41,775 bases of DNA. Origin: Kiloniellaceae bacterium (GTDB taxonomy: Bacteria > Pseudomonadota > Alphaproteobacteria > Kiloniellales > J153). The notes under the pieces were generated by a model. That model was not told the DNA's origin. It searched no databases and saw nothing but the letters and a program-made list of their open reading frames with translations. Location: contig JAJFGN010000015.1 in assembly GCA_021776115.1 (NCBI GenBank), forward strand, positions 1-41,775, written 5' to 3'. Shown piece after piece: positions 26,273-34,892 of this stretch. The stretch's first letter is position 1. Every line of letters begins with the position of its first letter. Made by a program: the position numbers and the translations under genes.

Positions 26273-26968
26273 TTAGTGACAAAGTTGGAATTCAGTGTCG
26301 CTGCCGGTTGAAAGCGATCCGATCTTAGCGTTGTCCAAGGAGCGGGCCTTGAGGTTCGGAAAAGTTCCCGAAAGCATGCCGTTTGCCCAGGAAGAAGAAA
26401 TCTTGGCTTCGACTTCGCCTTTGTTATCGACCCGGCCATCCACCTCGAATGTACCGCCAGGGGTCACGAACTGACCGTTGACTTGGTATTCTGTCAACTC
26501 AAGCGCGAGTACGTCTTGCCCTTGTTGCGAGACCCACTGGCCGATCCATGGCCGTTCAGAATTCTTGGCGTCGGAACAGGCCCTTTTCTCAGCGGTGAAC
26601 ATCGACGGAGGCAATTCGCATTGCTTCTTGTAGGCGATTTCCCGTAGCCAATCGTTCCGGCGCTTCAGGGCCTGAATTTCCATACCTTCAGCGTCCTTAA
26701 AATCCATAAAGAATAAGGGAACGATAAAGAACGCACCCGTCACGCCCAGAGCGACATTTTTTCCCGTCGCGTCTTCGTCGGGTAGTAGCGTCGCTATTTG
26801 TTGCTCATTGCCCGCGATTTCCGACTCTAATGCAGAGCAAGATCGATCTTCGTCACCCGGCCGATATTGTGGCACTGGGTTGGCGGAACGGCCACCGCAC
26901 GCCGATACTAGTGCCAAAACGATAACCGCAAATATACTAGTCGATGTCCTGAGCATTAGTCGCCCCAA
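26273..26968 (-). CDS. Hypothetical lipoprotein
   Basis: I do not recognise this 231-residue protein. It has a signal peptide with a lipobox ending LVSAC, the cysteine near residue 24. A coiled region follows (SCSALESEIAGNEQQIATLL), then a short hydrophobic stretch (GVTGAFFIVPLFFMDF) and a C-terminal beta-rich part starting RPWIGQWVSQQG. The GxW opening and alternating strands suggest a small lipocalin-like or similar beta domain, but this is weak. Starting at the second ATG (26956) is equally plausible. The DNA is less GC-rich than the neighbouring ecm. No operon partner is seen. Confidence 0.7.
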   Translation of the reverse strand: MGRLMLRTSTSIFAVIVLALVSACGGRSANPVPQYRPGDEDRSCSALESEIAGNEQQIATLLPDEDATGKNVALGVTGAFFIVPLFFMDFKDAEGMEIQALKRRNDWLREIAYKKQCELPPSMFTAEKRACSDAKNSERPWIGQWVSQQGQDVLALELTEYQVNGQFVTPGGTFEVDGRVDNKGEVEAKISSSWANGMLSGTFPNLKARSLDNAKIGSLSTGSDTEFQLCH

Positions 26969-27130
26969 TCCCCATATTGTGCCGCAAGAGTGAATCGTAT
27001 TCTCGCCTGGATGTAAACACGGGCAGCGAATATTCCTGCCTGCGCGGTTTTCTCCGGTTGTGCCGCTCCGGTTTCCCGTTTATTCGCATGAGCACTTCTG
27101 GGTGCCGACCCTCTTGCCCCTTCACTGCAG

Positions 27131-27188
27131 GGAGTCGTAGGCTCGAACCCGTTATGACCACACAACTCCTACTCGGCGGGATTCTTGG
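27131..27188 (+). repeat. 58-nt dispersed repeat, copy 1
   Basis: This segment (GGAGTCGTAGGCT, then CCCGTTATGACCACACA) aligns with 31309-31366 at about 47 of 58 positions. It can fold a seven-pair stem (GTCGTAG with TTATGAC, two G-U pairs). In this copy the broken NUDIX start follows directly; in the other the ACT-like gene lies between. Confidence 0.75.
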
Positions 27189-27195
27189 CGAGGCC

Positions 27196-27336
27196 ATGAG
27201 CTACTTCGATCGCATGGCTGAATGTCACCGCTGGGAGCCGGAGGCCTACCGGCCTTTACCAATCGAAGGTGCGACCGTCTGGCGTTACGTGCCTGGAGTG
27301 TCTGGACCGTCGGGCTCCGGTACGCGGAACTTGTAG
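27196..27336 (+). pseudogene. Truncated 5' copy of the NUDIX/DUF4743 gene
   Basis: The frame reads MSYFDRMAECHRWEPEAYRP and on to ATVWR. The intact gene at 31796 reads MSYLDRIAECHRWDPDAYRP and on to VTVGR. The first 30 or so codons match closely, as do the bases just before the ATG (GCGAGG). After codon 30 similarity stops at about 27285, exactly at the stop of the convergent methyltransferase gene, and an unrelated tail runs to TAG at 27336. No NUDIX domain remains. This is a remnant of duplication or recombination, not a functional enzyme. Confidence 0.8.
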
Positions 27337-28208
27337 ATCATGTAGCGCTTCGCCGACCGGAAGGCATCGCTGTCGATGAGGACGCGTTGCGACTCGGCCT
27401 TCGCAATCGGCTTGCGCAGCAGGAACTTGACGGTCTTGAAAAGCGGCGGATAGCGGACCGGATAACGATCGGCCAGCCATTCGCCAAGCATGCGCAGCGC
27501 CGGCAGCAGCTTTTCGTCGACGGTGGTGCGCGCCAGATCCAGCGTCGGGGTCGTCTTGTCGGTGATGTCTTCCTCGTATTCCATTTCCAGCCCGGCGGCC
27601 CGCGCCTCGGCAAGGAATTGGTCCAAGAGGTGCCCGCTCTTCGACAGCTTGGAGTCATCCTTGTAGAGCGAGAAATAGTCCGCGACCAGCCACGTGCCGC
27701 CGGGCGCCGCCCGCCGCACGGCCTGAAAGAGCCGGTCCACGGGGATATAGCCGCACGACTCGCTCATGAGCACCACGTCGTAGCGACGCGTGGGCTGGAA
27801 CTCCTGGAAGCGGGCTCTGTGGCACGTCAGGCCGGCACGCGCCAGGAAGGTTTGGTGCTGGTAGGAGTCGGGCGTCAGGCCCTCCACTTCGAAGCCGTGC
27901 GCGCGAAGCTTGAGCGCGGTGGCCCCGGTACCGCAGCCGCAGTCCAGGATCGAGCTGGCCTGCGATCCGATGAGGTCGATCAGGTGGTCGGTGTAGCGCT
28001 CCTGCGCCGCCTTTAACCCGTCGAGGGTCAGGGGGTCGCCATCCCACAGGCCGTAGTGCAGGTGCTCCAGGCCCAGGACGTCCATGTAAAGGCGCAACGC
28101 CCCCTGGGTGCCACGCGCACGGCGGCGTTTGCCCGTCGAGATCTCCTTCCTGCGGTCTAACGGCGCGGGAACCGATGGGAGCCGCCTGACTATGTTCGTC
28201 GATGCCAC
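27285..28208 (-). CDS. Class I SAM-dependent methyltransferase
   Basis: The 307-residue protein has a Rossmann-type methyltransferase core. Motif I is ILDCGCGTGATALKLRAHG (about 87-105), the acidic end of strand 2 is VEGLTPD, and motif IV lies around RYDVVLMSESCGYIP. The N-terminal LEHLHYGLWDGDPLTLDGL is like the cyclopropane-fatty-acid-synthase and tocopherol-methyltransferase groups. The C-terminal basic segment (FKTVKFLLRKP) could contact membrane or lipid. The substrate is unknown; small lipid-like or quinone-like acceptors are possible. It stands alone, and its stop coincides with the breakpoint of the NUDIX fragment. Confidence 0.85.
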   Translation of the reverse strand: MASTNIVRRLPSVPAPLDRRKEISTGKRRRARGTQGALRLYMDVLGLEHLHYGLWDGDPLTLDGLKAAQERYTDHLIDLIGSQASSILDCGCGTGATALKLRAHGFEVEGLTPDSYQHQTFLARAGLTCHRARFQEFQPTRRYDVVLMSESCGYIPVDRLFQAVRRAAPGGTWLVADYFSLYKDDSKLSKSGHLLDQFLAEARAAGLEMEYEEDITDKTTPTLDLARTTVDEKLLPALRMLGEWLADRYPVRYPPLFKTVKFLLRKPIAKAESQRVLIDSDAFRSAKRYMIYKFRVPEPDGPDTPGT

Positions 28209-28845
28209 GGAAGTCTCTCCGGTTAGGGCAGAGTATGTGCTTCAGTTTATGGAAATGCGGGTAGGGAGTCCACGACCCGCAGGATACGACGATGCGCGCC
28301 GGTGCTTGTTAACTCTTCGTCCCATCTTTGCCCGTCAGGACGACGATTCTAGGGGTCCGTTCCGGGTCACCTCCGAACGATCGGATTCGGATCGGCAAGC
28401 GGCTGCGTAGCTTCTGAAACCGGACATTCGTTTCCACAATCTTCAATGTCCATCACGCAGGTCTGCTTCATTCCCGGTAGCGGACTCAGCCGCGGGAAGT
28501 CTGGAGCTAGAGCGTTTTTCGCCAAACCGGACGAAATCCGAATACCCTCAGAACCGCCGGAAGTCACCAAAAGCCGCCATTTCCGCTATCTGGGGCGAGG
28601 TGATCGTACCTATCTGGTCCCCGATTAGCCTCTGCCGCGCCACGTGGCATAGCGGGTATGCGCCACTGCTATGTTGCAATGCAGCATAAATTCCATTAGA
28701 TATCGGCGCTTCCGGCCGGACCCGGTGAAACGCGGGTCGCTCTTACCGGCAGCCGATCCACCCGACAACTTCTACCGACATCCAACGCGGGCCGCGGAAC
28801 GGATCGACCGATCCGCGTGGCCTCGCAAATCATCCGGACCAATTC
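28209..28845. other. Gene-free 637-base gap upstream of the SulP gene
   Basis: No frame here looks like a real gene. Short frames of 60-70 codons exist on both strands near 28370-28630 without a family match or ribosome-binding site. The downstream part holds a near-perfect palindrome (28670-28688) and presumably the promoter of the SulP-Usp pair. Confidence 0.5.
28670..28688. promoter_or_regulatory. Near-perfect 19-bp palindrome, possible operator
   Basis: The sequence TATGTTGCAATGCAGCATA has nine-base arms that pair at eight positions around a central A. TGCA-N-TGCA dyads of this type are bound by PhaR-like and related regulators in alphaproteobacteria. It lies about 160 bases before the SulP start. 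Function is inferred only from the symmetry and position. Confidence 0.35.
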
Positions 28846-30330
28846 ATGAGTTCACTTATCGCCTATCGCGACCAATGGTTAGGTAACGTCCGTGGCGACG
28901 TTCTCGCCGGACTCGTTGTCGCCCTGGCGCTCATTCCCGAAGCCATCGCCTTCTCCATCATTGCCGGGGTCGATCCCAAAGTGGGCCTCTACGCGTCGTT
29001 CTCGATCGCGGTCATCGTCGCGATCGCCGGCGGCCGCCCCGGCATGATCTCGGCCGCCACCGCCGCCACCGCCGTGCTGATGGTGACATTGGTGAAGGAA
29101 CACGGGCTGCAATACCTTCTGGCGGCGACCTTTCTTGCCGGGCTGCTGCAGATCGCCGCCGGTTTCCTGCGGCTCGGCTCGGTCATGCGCTTCGTGTCGC
29201 GCTCGGTGATGACGGGTTTCGTCAACGCGCTGGCGATCCTGATTTTCCTGGCGCAGGTTCCCGAGCTGCTGGGCGTCCCGTGGCTGACCTACGTGATGAT
29301 CGCCGCCGGCCTCGCCATCATCTACCTGTTTCCCTTTGTCACGAAATCCATTCCGTCGCCGCTGGTCTGCATCATCGCCCTGACGGCGGTCGCGATGGTC
29401 TTCGGCTTCGATCTGCGGACCGTGGGCGATATGGGCGAACTGCCCTCGACGCTGCCCGTCTTCCTCATCCCGCAAATCCCGCTGACCCTCGAGACGCTGA
29501 CGATCATCTTGCCCTACTCGGTGGCGGTCGCGGCGGTCGGCTTGCTGGAATCGCTGATGACCGCCTCGATCGTCGATGAATTTACCGACACGCCGAGCGA
29601 CAAGAACCGGGAATGCATCGGCCAGGGTCTCGCCAACACCGCGACCGGTTTTATCGGCGGCATGGCGGGCTGCGCCATGATCGGCCAGTCGATCATCAAC
29701 GTAAAGTCTGGCGGGCGAGGACGGCTGTCCACCTTCTGCGCCGGCGTCTTCCTGCTGCTCATGATCGTTTTCCTAGGCGACTGGGTGAAGCAGATCCCCA
29801 TGGCGGCGCTCGTCGCCATCATGATCATGGTGTCGATCGGAACCTTCAGCTGGTCGTCCATCAAGAACCTTAAGGATCATCCGCGCAGTTCGTCGATTGT
29901 GATGCTCGCGACCGTGGCGGGGGTCGTTCTCACCCACAATCTGGCGATCGGCGTTCTCGTCGGCGTGCTGCTCTCGGGCATCTTTTTCGCCTGGAAGATC
30001 GCGCAGATCTTCCGGGTCACCTCGACGCTGGGCGCGGACGGCAAGGCCAGAACCTATGTCGTTGAGGGTCAGATCTTCTTCGCGTCGGCCGACGCCTTTA
30101 CCGCCGCCTTCGATTTCAAGGAAGTGCTCGAGACGGTGACCATCGACGTCAGCCGTGCTCACATCTGGGACATCTCCAGTGTCGCCGCGCTCGACATGAT
30201 TGTCCTGAAATTCCGCCGCGAGGGCGCGGAGGTCGAGATCGTCGGCATCAACAAGGCCAGCGAGACAATCGTCGACAAGCTTGCGATCCACGACAAGCCC
30301 GGCGCGCTCGAACGGTTGATGGGGCATTAG
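28846..30330 (+). CDS. SulP-family anion transporter with C-terminal STAS domain
   Basis: The 494-residue protein has 10-12 hydrophobic segments. The N-terminal SulP signature is [20 protein letters not shown] (about 23-42), followed by [18 protein letters not shown] central [20 protein letters not shown] comes next, and then the conserved [20 protein letters not shown] short cytoplasmic STAS domain (about 405-490, with [19 protein letters not shown]) regulates transport in the family. SulP members carry sulfate, bicarbonate or dicarboxylates; sequence alone does not decide. A universal stress protein follows after 10 bases, a frequent pairing. Confidence 0.93.
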   Translation: MSSLIAYRDQWLGNVRGDVLAGLVVALALIPEAIAFSIIAGVDPKVGLYASFSIAVIVAIAGGRPGMISAATAATAVLMVTLVKEHGLQYLLAATFLAGLLQIAAGFLRLGSVMRFVSRSVMTGFVNALAILIFLAQVPELLGVPWLTYVMIAAGLAIIYLFPFVTKSIPSPLVCIIALTAVAMVFGFDLRTVGDMGELPSTLPVFLIPQIPLTLETLTIILPYSVAVAAVGLLESLMTASIVDEFTDTPSDKNRECIGQGLANTATGFIGGMAGCAMIGQSIINVKSGGRGRLSTFCAGVFLLLMIVFLGDWVKQIPMAALVAIMIMVSIGTFSWSSIKNLKDHPRSSSIVMLATVAGVVLTHNLAIGVLVGVLLSGIFFAWKIAQIFRVTSTLGADGKARTYVVEGQIFFASADAFTAAFDFKEVLETVTIDVSRAHIWDISSVAALDMIVLKFRREGAEVEIVGINKASETIVDKLAIHDKPGALERLMGH

Positions 30331-30340
30331 GGAGGAAACA

Positions 30341-31204
30341 ATGGCAAAGATCATCGCACTCGTCGACGGCTCCATCTACTCGCAGAGCGTCTGCGACCAT
30401 GCGGCCTGGATCGCGAAGCATACAGGACCGGCGGGATCGGCGGTGGAGGTGCTGCATGTCCTCGGACGGCGCCAAACGGCGTGCGCCTCGGCCAATCTGA
30501 GCGGGAACATCGCGCTCGGCGCGCGCACGGCGCTGCTGGAAGAACTGAGCGCCCTCGACGTGCAGACGGCGAAGCTCTCCCAGAAGCGCGGCCGGGCGAT
30601 CCTTGACGACGCCAGGTCGCGCATCGAGGCGGCAGGCGTCGGTGACGTCGCAACGCGGCTTAGGATTGGCGACATCGTCGAGACGGTTGCCGAATGCGAA
30701 GCCGATGCCGACATCGTGGTGATCGGCAAGCGTGGCGAAGCCGCCGATTTCGCGAAACTGCACCTCGGATCGAATCTCGAACGCATCGTCCGTTCCGGCA
30801 AAAAGCCCGTATTCGTCACCTCCCGCGCGTTCAGGCCGATCGAGACGTTTTTGATCGCCTACGATGGCGGCGCCAGCAGTATCAAGGCGGTCGACCATGT
30901 CGCCCGAAGCTCTCTCTTTTCCAGTTTGCAGTGCCGCCTTCTAACGGTGGGTCCGGATACGGAAGAAACCCGTAAGGGGCTCAACGAAGCGCGAGCTATT
31001 CTTGAAGGCGCCGGCTATGCCGTGGAGGCCGATATCATCCAGGGTCAGCCCGAGGAGGTGATCTCACAGGTGGTCGAATCCGAGGGAATCGACCTCCTCG
31101 TCATGGGTGCCTACGGTCACTCTCGAATCCGCAGCCTGATCATCGGCTCCACGACCACCGAGATGGTCCGCTTGTGCAAGATACCGATTGTACTTTTCCG
31201 TTGA
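30341..31204 (+). CDS. Tandem universal stress protein (UspA family)
   Basis: The 287-residue protein contains two Usp domains (about 1-150 and 160-287). The second has the ATP-binding pattern GAYGHSRIRSLIIGSTT (Gly-x2-Gly-x9-Gly-Ser), so it can probably bind ATP. The first has the degenerate GKRGEAADFAKLHLGSNLE. The ATG follows GGGAGGAAAC, a strong ribosome-binding site, ten bases after the SulP stop. It is cotranscribed with the transporter and probably modulates or accompanies it under stress. The specific role is unknown. Confidence 0.93.
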   Translation: MAKIIALVDGSIYSQSVCDHAAWIAKHTGPAGSAVEVLHVLGRRQTACASANLSGNIALGARTALLEELSALDVQTAKLSQKRGRAILDDARSRIEAAGVGDVATRLRIGDIVETVAECEADADIVVIGKRGEAADFAKLHLGSNLERIVRSGKKPVFVTSRAFRPIETFLIAYDGGASSIKAVDHVARSSLFSSLQCRLLTVGPDTEETRKGLNEARAILEGAGYAVEADIIQGQPEEVISQVVESEGIDLLVMGAYGHSRIRSLIIGSTTTEMVRLCKIPIVLFR

Positions 31205-31308
31205 GGGACGATTGGGCGGAACCTCAAACGGAAGAACTGGAGCGATCTTTTTCAGGCCGGGCGGTGAGATCCTACCCTTAACCGCCCCCGCTTGACCTTC
31301 GCGGGTCC

Positions 31309-31366
31309 GGAGTCGTAGGCTGTGCCCCGTTATGACCACACACCTCCTTATTGGCCGGATTATTCG
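31309..31366 (+). repeat. 58-nt dispersed repeat, copy 2
   Basis: This is the counterpart of 27131-27188, at about 47 of 58 identical positions. The core CCCGTTATGACCACACA and the leading GGAGTCGTAGGCT are unchanged. It lies between the Usp stop and the ACT-like gene. Confidence 0.75.
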
Positions 31367-31449
31367 AATTAGCTCCCCGGCGCTCGTCTGAGCGACCGGG
31401 CCCTTGCCGATTCGTCTCGAATCCACGCCGATCAGGAGTTTCCCTTGTT

Positions 31450-31779
31450 ATGTCCAGTCCCGCCGTTGTGCGTTCCCACGCGCCCTTACCGCGCGTCTTC
31501 TGTTTCTCGGTCCTTGCCGAGGCCGGTCCGGGGATCATGCCCCGCGTCCTGGAGCTTTTCGCCAAACGCAACCTGGTGCCCAGCCGCTGGGTCAGCGACC
31601 TCAACGGCCCGAACCAGCGCGGGGCCCGGCGAGAGCTATCGATCGACCTTCAGGTCGAGGGCCTGACGCCGGAGCTGACCGACTATATCGCGAATTGCCT
31701 GCGCCAGATCCCTGGCGTCGGCACCGTCCTGACCTCGGAGAAGGGCCGCACCGTTACCGCTGCTGCCGTGTCGCGGTGA
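31450..31779 (+). CDS. Small ACT-like domain protein
   Basis: Starting at ATG 31450, with CAGGAG upstream, the product has 109 residues. Strand RVFCFSVLAEAGPGIMPRVL is followed by a helix, a second strand ELSIDLQVEGL and the helix TPELTDYIANCLRQIPGV. This order and the AGPGIMPRVLELF motif resemble ACT domains such as the acetolactate synthase regulatory subunit. No catalytic partner is fused or adjacent. In the family, ACT domains bind amino acids for feedback control. The frame is open further upstream but shows no conserved residues there. It ends 16 bases before the NUDIX gene. Confidence 0.7.
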   Translation: MSSPAVVRSHAPLPRVFCFSVLAEAGPGIMPRVLELFAKRNLVPSRWVSDLNGPNQRGARRELSIDLQVEGLTPELTDYIANCLRQIPGVGTVLTSEKGRTVTAAAVSR

Positions 31780-31795
31780 CTGGCATCGCGAGGTC

Positions 31796-32668
31796 ATGAG
31801 TTACCTCGACCGCATTGCCGAATGTCACCGCTGGGACCCCGACGCCTATCGACCTTTCACGATCGAAGACGTGACCGTCGGCCGCGTGACCCACGACTTG
31901 GCCCGGCGCCTGGCTGATTTTCCCAAGGTGTTTCACGTCGCCGAAGCGGCGGTCGGCCTGGTGCCGGGCCTGGCCGATTTCGAGGCGCGCAGCGCGGCGA
32001 TGCACGAGGTTTTGCTGCGCTTCCGGGACGCCGGCGACATCCCGCACTGGCGCGACGAAGTCTATCCCGTCGTCCGGCGCTGGGGCGATGCGCCGCTGAT
32101 GAGGATGGAGCGCGCCGCGGTGCCGCTGTTCGGGGTGCGCGGCTTCGGCGTTCACGTGAACGGCTATGTGGAAGCCGATGGGGATGGCATCGACGGGCTG
32201 CGGTTGTGGGTTGGCCGGCGCTCCAAAACCAAGCAGACGGCGCCTGGTAAGCTCGACCACTTGGTCGCGGGGGGACAGCCGCTCGGTCTCGGTATCCGGG
32301 AGAACTTGATCAAGGAAGCGGGCGAGGAAGCGGGTCTCACCCCCGAGGTTGCGCGCCGCGCGGTGCCGGTCGGCGCGATCTCCTACATTTGCGAACGCGA
32401 CGAAGGTCTGCGTGACGACGTCCTGTTTTGCTTCGATCTGAAGTTGCCGGCCGAAACCACACCCGCCAATACGGATGGCGAAGTCGAGTCCTTCGAGCTT
32501 TGGCCCCTGGCCCAGGTCATGGACACCCTTCGCGACACGCAGGGCTTCAAGTTCAACGTCAATCTCGTGATTCTCGATTTCGCAATCCGGCACGGCATCC
32601 TGACGCCCGACGATCCGGGCTATCAGGCGGTCTGGGAAGGTCTGCGCTTTAAACCTAGCTTGGTGTAA
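31796..32668 (+). CDS. NUDIX hydrolase with N-terminal DUF4743 domain
   Basis: The 290-residue protein joins a DUF4743 region (about 1-120) to a NUDIX domain (about 120-270). The NUDIX box reads GGQPLGLGIRENLIKEAGEE then AGL, keeping the catalytic EEAGL. Leucine replaces the box's first glutamate (position 7), and lysine the usual arginine before glutamate. This variant is like NUDIX proteins related to thiamine pyrophosphokinase N-termini, which act on thiamine or other diphosphates. The exact substrate is unknown. A damaged 5' copy exists at 27196. It is probably cotranscribed with the ACT-like gene. Confidence 0.88.
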   Translation: MSYLDRIAECHRWDPDAYRPFTIEDVTVGRVTHDLARRLADFPKVFHVAEAAVGLVPGLADFEARSAAMHEVLLRFRDAGDIPHWRDEVYPVVRRWGDAPLMRMERAAVPLFGVRGFGVHVNGYVEADGDGIDGLRLWVGRRSKTKQTAPGKLDHLVAGGQPLGLGIRENLIKEAGEEAGLTPEVARRAVPVGAISYICERDEGLRDDVLFCFDLKLPAETTPANTDGEVESFELWPLAQVMDTLRDTQGFKFNVNLVILDFAIRHGILTPDDPGYQAVWEGLRFKPSLV

Positions 32669-32708
32669 TAGTGTCCTGGAACTGAAGTTCGTACCCTAAT
32701 TCATTGCC

Positions 32709-32905
32709 GTCATCCCGGACGTTAGGCGAGCCCGAAAATCCAACGATTTTCGGGAGGTGAGCCTTACGATCCGGGATCCATGTATCCGCTCGTCCGACGC
32801 CCGGATTGCGGCGCGATGGATCCCGGATCACTGACTTTCCTTACCAAATCAGACCCCCGCTTTCGCGAGGGCATGGATTTGGAGGAAAGTCGCGTCCGGG
32901 ATGAC
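32709..32905. repeat. 197-bp palindromic intergenic element
   Basis: Its ends are perfect 12-base inverted repeats: GTCATCCCGGAC at 32709-32720 and its complement at 32894-32905. Inside are a perfect ten-base stem (32731-32740 with 32745-32754, arms CCCGAAAATC / GATTTTCGGG, loop CAAC) and the inverted pair ATCCGGGATCCAT / ATGGATCCCGGAT (about 32772-32823). This is the well-known GTCATCCCGGA class of repeat found throughout alphaproteobacterial genomes. It fills most of the gap between the convergent NUDIX and ggt genes. Confidence 0.85.
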
Positions 32906-32975
32906 GGGGGAACTTAATGCCACCAATCTAAGTTCCACCTCAATAGACTCCGCCCGGCTTCATTGGCTCCCGCTC

Positions 32976-34892
32976 TTAATCGTCATCATCTTCGTCATCC
33001 TCGCGCTTCAAGGAGACGATCCCGCCGGTGCGGCGCTTATCGGCGGCGCCGTATTGCCGCTTGCCGTCCGGATCGATGACGATGGCCTGAACCGAGCCGA
33101 TAACGCTCGGCGCGCGCACATTGTGGCCGAGATCGCGCAAGCCCTGGATCGCATCGAGATCGAAGCCGGTCTCGCGCCTCGGCGTGCCGGTCGCGCTGGT
33201 CTGCGCCACGCGCGGCGCGTCGACCGCTTCCTGAACAGTCATCTCGTGGTCGATCAGGTTGATCGCCACGTTGAGCACGCTATCGATGATGGTCGAGCCG
33301 CCGGGCGAGCCGAAGGCGGCGACCGGCTTCTTGCCCTTGAAGATCATGGTCGGGGCCATGGAACTGCGCGGGCGCTTGCCGGGGGCGACGTCGTTGGCGC
33401 CGGGGTTGAAGTTGTCGGGGTCCGGATTGGCGGTCGGCAGCGAATTGAAATCGGTTAGCTCGTTGTTCAGCAGGAAGCCGAAGCCAGCTACCATCAAACC
33501 CGTGCCCCAGGCCGATTCGATCGTGTTGGTGTAGGTCACGATGTTGCCGTCCCGATCGACGATGGTGAAGTGCGTGGTGTTCAGGCCCTCCTCGTCCGGC
33601 AAGGTCACGCGCGCCAGCTTGGTTTTACCGGGCAGGGCCGCCATGTCGAAGGGCCGTGGATCGCTGGCCACCGCGACGTCGTTGCCCATACGCGATGCCG
33701 GGTCGATCAAAGGCTGGCGGGTCGCGATATAGCGGTCGTCGATCAAGCCCTTGACCGGCAGGTCGACGAAATCCGTATCGCCCATCCACACCGCGCGGTC
33801 GGCGAAGGCCAGGCGCATGCCTTCGATCATGACATGCAAGGTCTTGGTCGAACCGAAGCCGAAGCCTTCACCCTCGTCGCCGATCGGGAATTGCTCGATC
33901 AGCTTGGCGATCTGAATGATGGTCAAACCGCCGGACGACGGCGGCGGCATGGAAACGATTGTGTAGTCACGGTAGCGGCCCTCGACCGGCTGGCGGATCG
34001 CGGCCTCGTAGTTGGCCAGGTCCTCGCAGGTCATGCGGCCGACGCCAGACGGATTGGCCGTGCGGGTATTGAGTTGCGTATCGACGATGGCCTGGGCGAT
34101 ATCGTTGGCCGGGTCGAAGCCGCAGGTATAGACGACCTCCGGTCCCTTCTCGGCGATTGTCCGCAAGCTGCGCGCCAATTCGGGCTGAACCAGCAAGTCG
34201 TTCTCGGTCAGCGGCGTACCACCGGGATGGAAGATGTTGCGCGCGACCTCATAGGCCGCCACGCCTGCTTCGTTGGTCAGGCGCGAGCTGGTCAGGCTGC
34301 CTTCCAGGCGCGAGGTCACCAGGAACCCTTTTTCCGCGATGCCGATTGCCGGCGCCAAGGCGTCGGCCAGGGAAATCGTGCCCCAGCGGTCGAGCGCGGT
34401 CGCGACACCCTTGACCGTTCCCGGCACGCCGACGCCGTAGCCGCTGGTTGAGCGCACCGAAAACGAGATGGCGGACCCAGGATTCGCCGGGTCTTCGAAC
34501 ATACGCGGGTCGGCGGCGGCCGGCGCCGACTCGCGCGAATCGACCACGAAGGTCTTCTTGCTCTTGGCGAGATGAATCATCATGAAGCCGCCGCCGCCAA
34601 TGCCCGAGGACTGCGGCTCGATCACGTTGAGGGCAAAGGCGACCGCGGCGGCGGCATCGATCGCGTTGCCGCCCTGACGCAGAATCTCCGCGCCCGCCTG
34701 TGCCGCCAAGGGCTCGCTGGTAGTGACCACGCCGCCACGAACGCCGGGGACGCCCAACCCGCGTCCGCCGCCGTCGGCTTGGGCGTTGCCGATGGTTGCC
34801 AGCGGCGCACACGCCAGGGTCAAGGCGCCCAGGACCAGCGCGGTGGCCAAACGCGGCGCGCGCATGGCGATTAGATACTCATGAACAGACAT
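32976..34892 (-). CDS. ggt: Gamma-glutamyltransferase precursor
   Basis: The 638-residue periplasmic enzyme hydrolyses or transfers the gamma-glutamyl group of glutathione. A signal peptide covers about residues 1-40. The large subunit shows GGVVTTSEPLAAQAGAEIL and GGNAIDAAAAVAFALNVIEP, and GGGGFMMI lies near 100. Autocleavage should occur at the first threonine of TTHFTIVDRDGNIVTYTNT, which becomes the catalytic nucleophile of the small subunit. The small-subunit oxyanion-hole GSPGGSTIIDSVLNV is present. The ATG at 34892 has a GGGGAT upstream and is preferred over an internal ATG at 34865. No partner gene is adjacent. Confidence 0.95.
   Translation of the reverse strand: MSVHEYLIAMRAPRLATALVLGALTLACAPLATIGNAQADGGGRGLGVPGVRGGVVTTSEPLAAQAGAEILRQGGNAIDAAAAVAFALNVIEPQSSGIGGGGFMMIHLAKSKKTFVVDSRESAPAAADPRMFEDPANPGSAISFSVRSTSGYGVGVPGTVKGVATALDRWGTISLADALAPAIGIAEKGFLVTSRLEGSLTSSRLTNEAGVAAYEVARNIFHPGGTPLTENDLLVQPELARSLRTIAEKGPEVVYTCGFDPANDIAQAIVDTQLNTRTANPSGVGRMTCEDLANYEAAIRQPVEGRYRDYTIVSMPPPSSGGLTIIQIAKLIEQFPIGDEGEGFGFGSTKTLHVMIEGMRLAFADRAVWMGDTDFVDLPVKGLIDDRYIATRQPLIDPASRMGNDVAVASDPRPFDMAALPGKTKLARVTLPDEEGLNTTHFTIVDRDGNIVTYTNTIESAWGTGLMVAGFGFLLNNELTDFNSLPTANPDPDNFNPGANDVAPGKRPRSSMAPTMIFKGKKPVAAFGSPGGSTIIDSVLNVAINLIDHEMTVQEAVDAPRVAQTSATGTPRRETGFDLDAIQGLRDLGHNVRAPSVIGSVQAIVIDPDGKRQYGAADKRRTGGIVSLKREDDEDDDD

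Noticed and set aside
26956-27197. Minus-strand frames with NGFEPTTP-like sequence, which mimics a tRNA T-loop (GGGTTCGAGCC).
   Set aside because: The arms around the loop do not form a five-pair T stem, no anticodon or D arm is present, and the other repeat copy has GCAC in place of TTCG. It is not a tRNA.
28367-28628. Short frames on both strands in the gap before SulP.
   Set aside because: No family resemblance, no ribosome-binding site, and both overlap each other. The sequence looks like ordinary intergenic relics.
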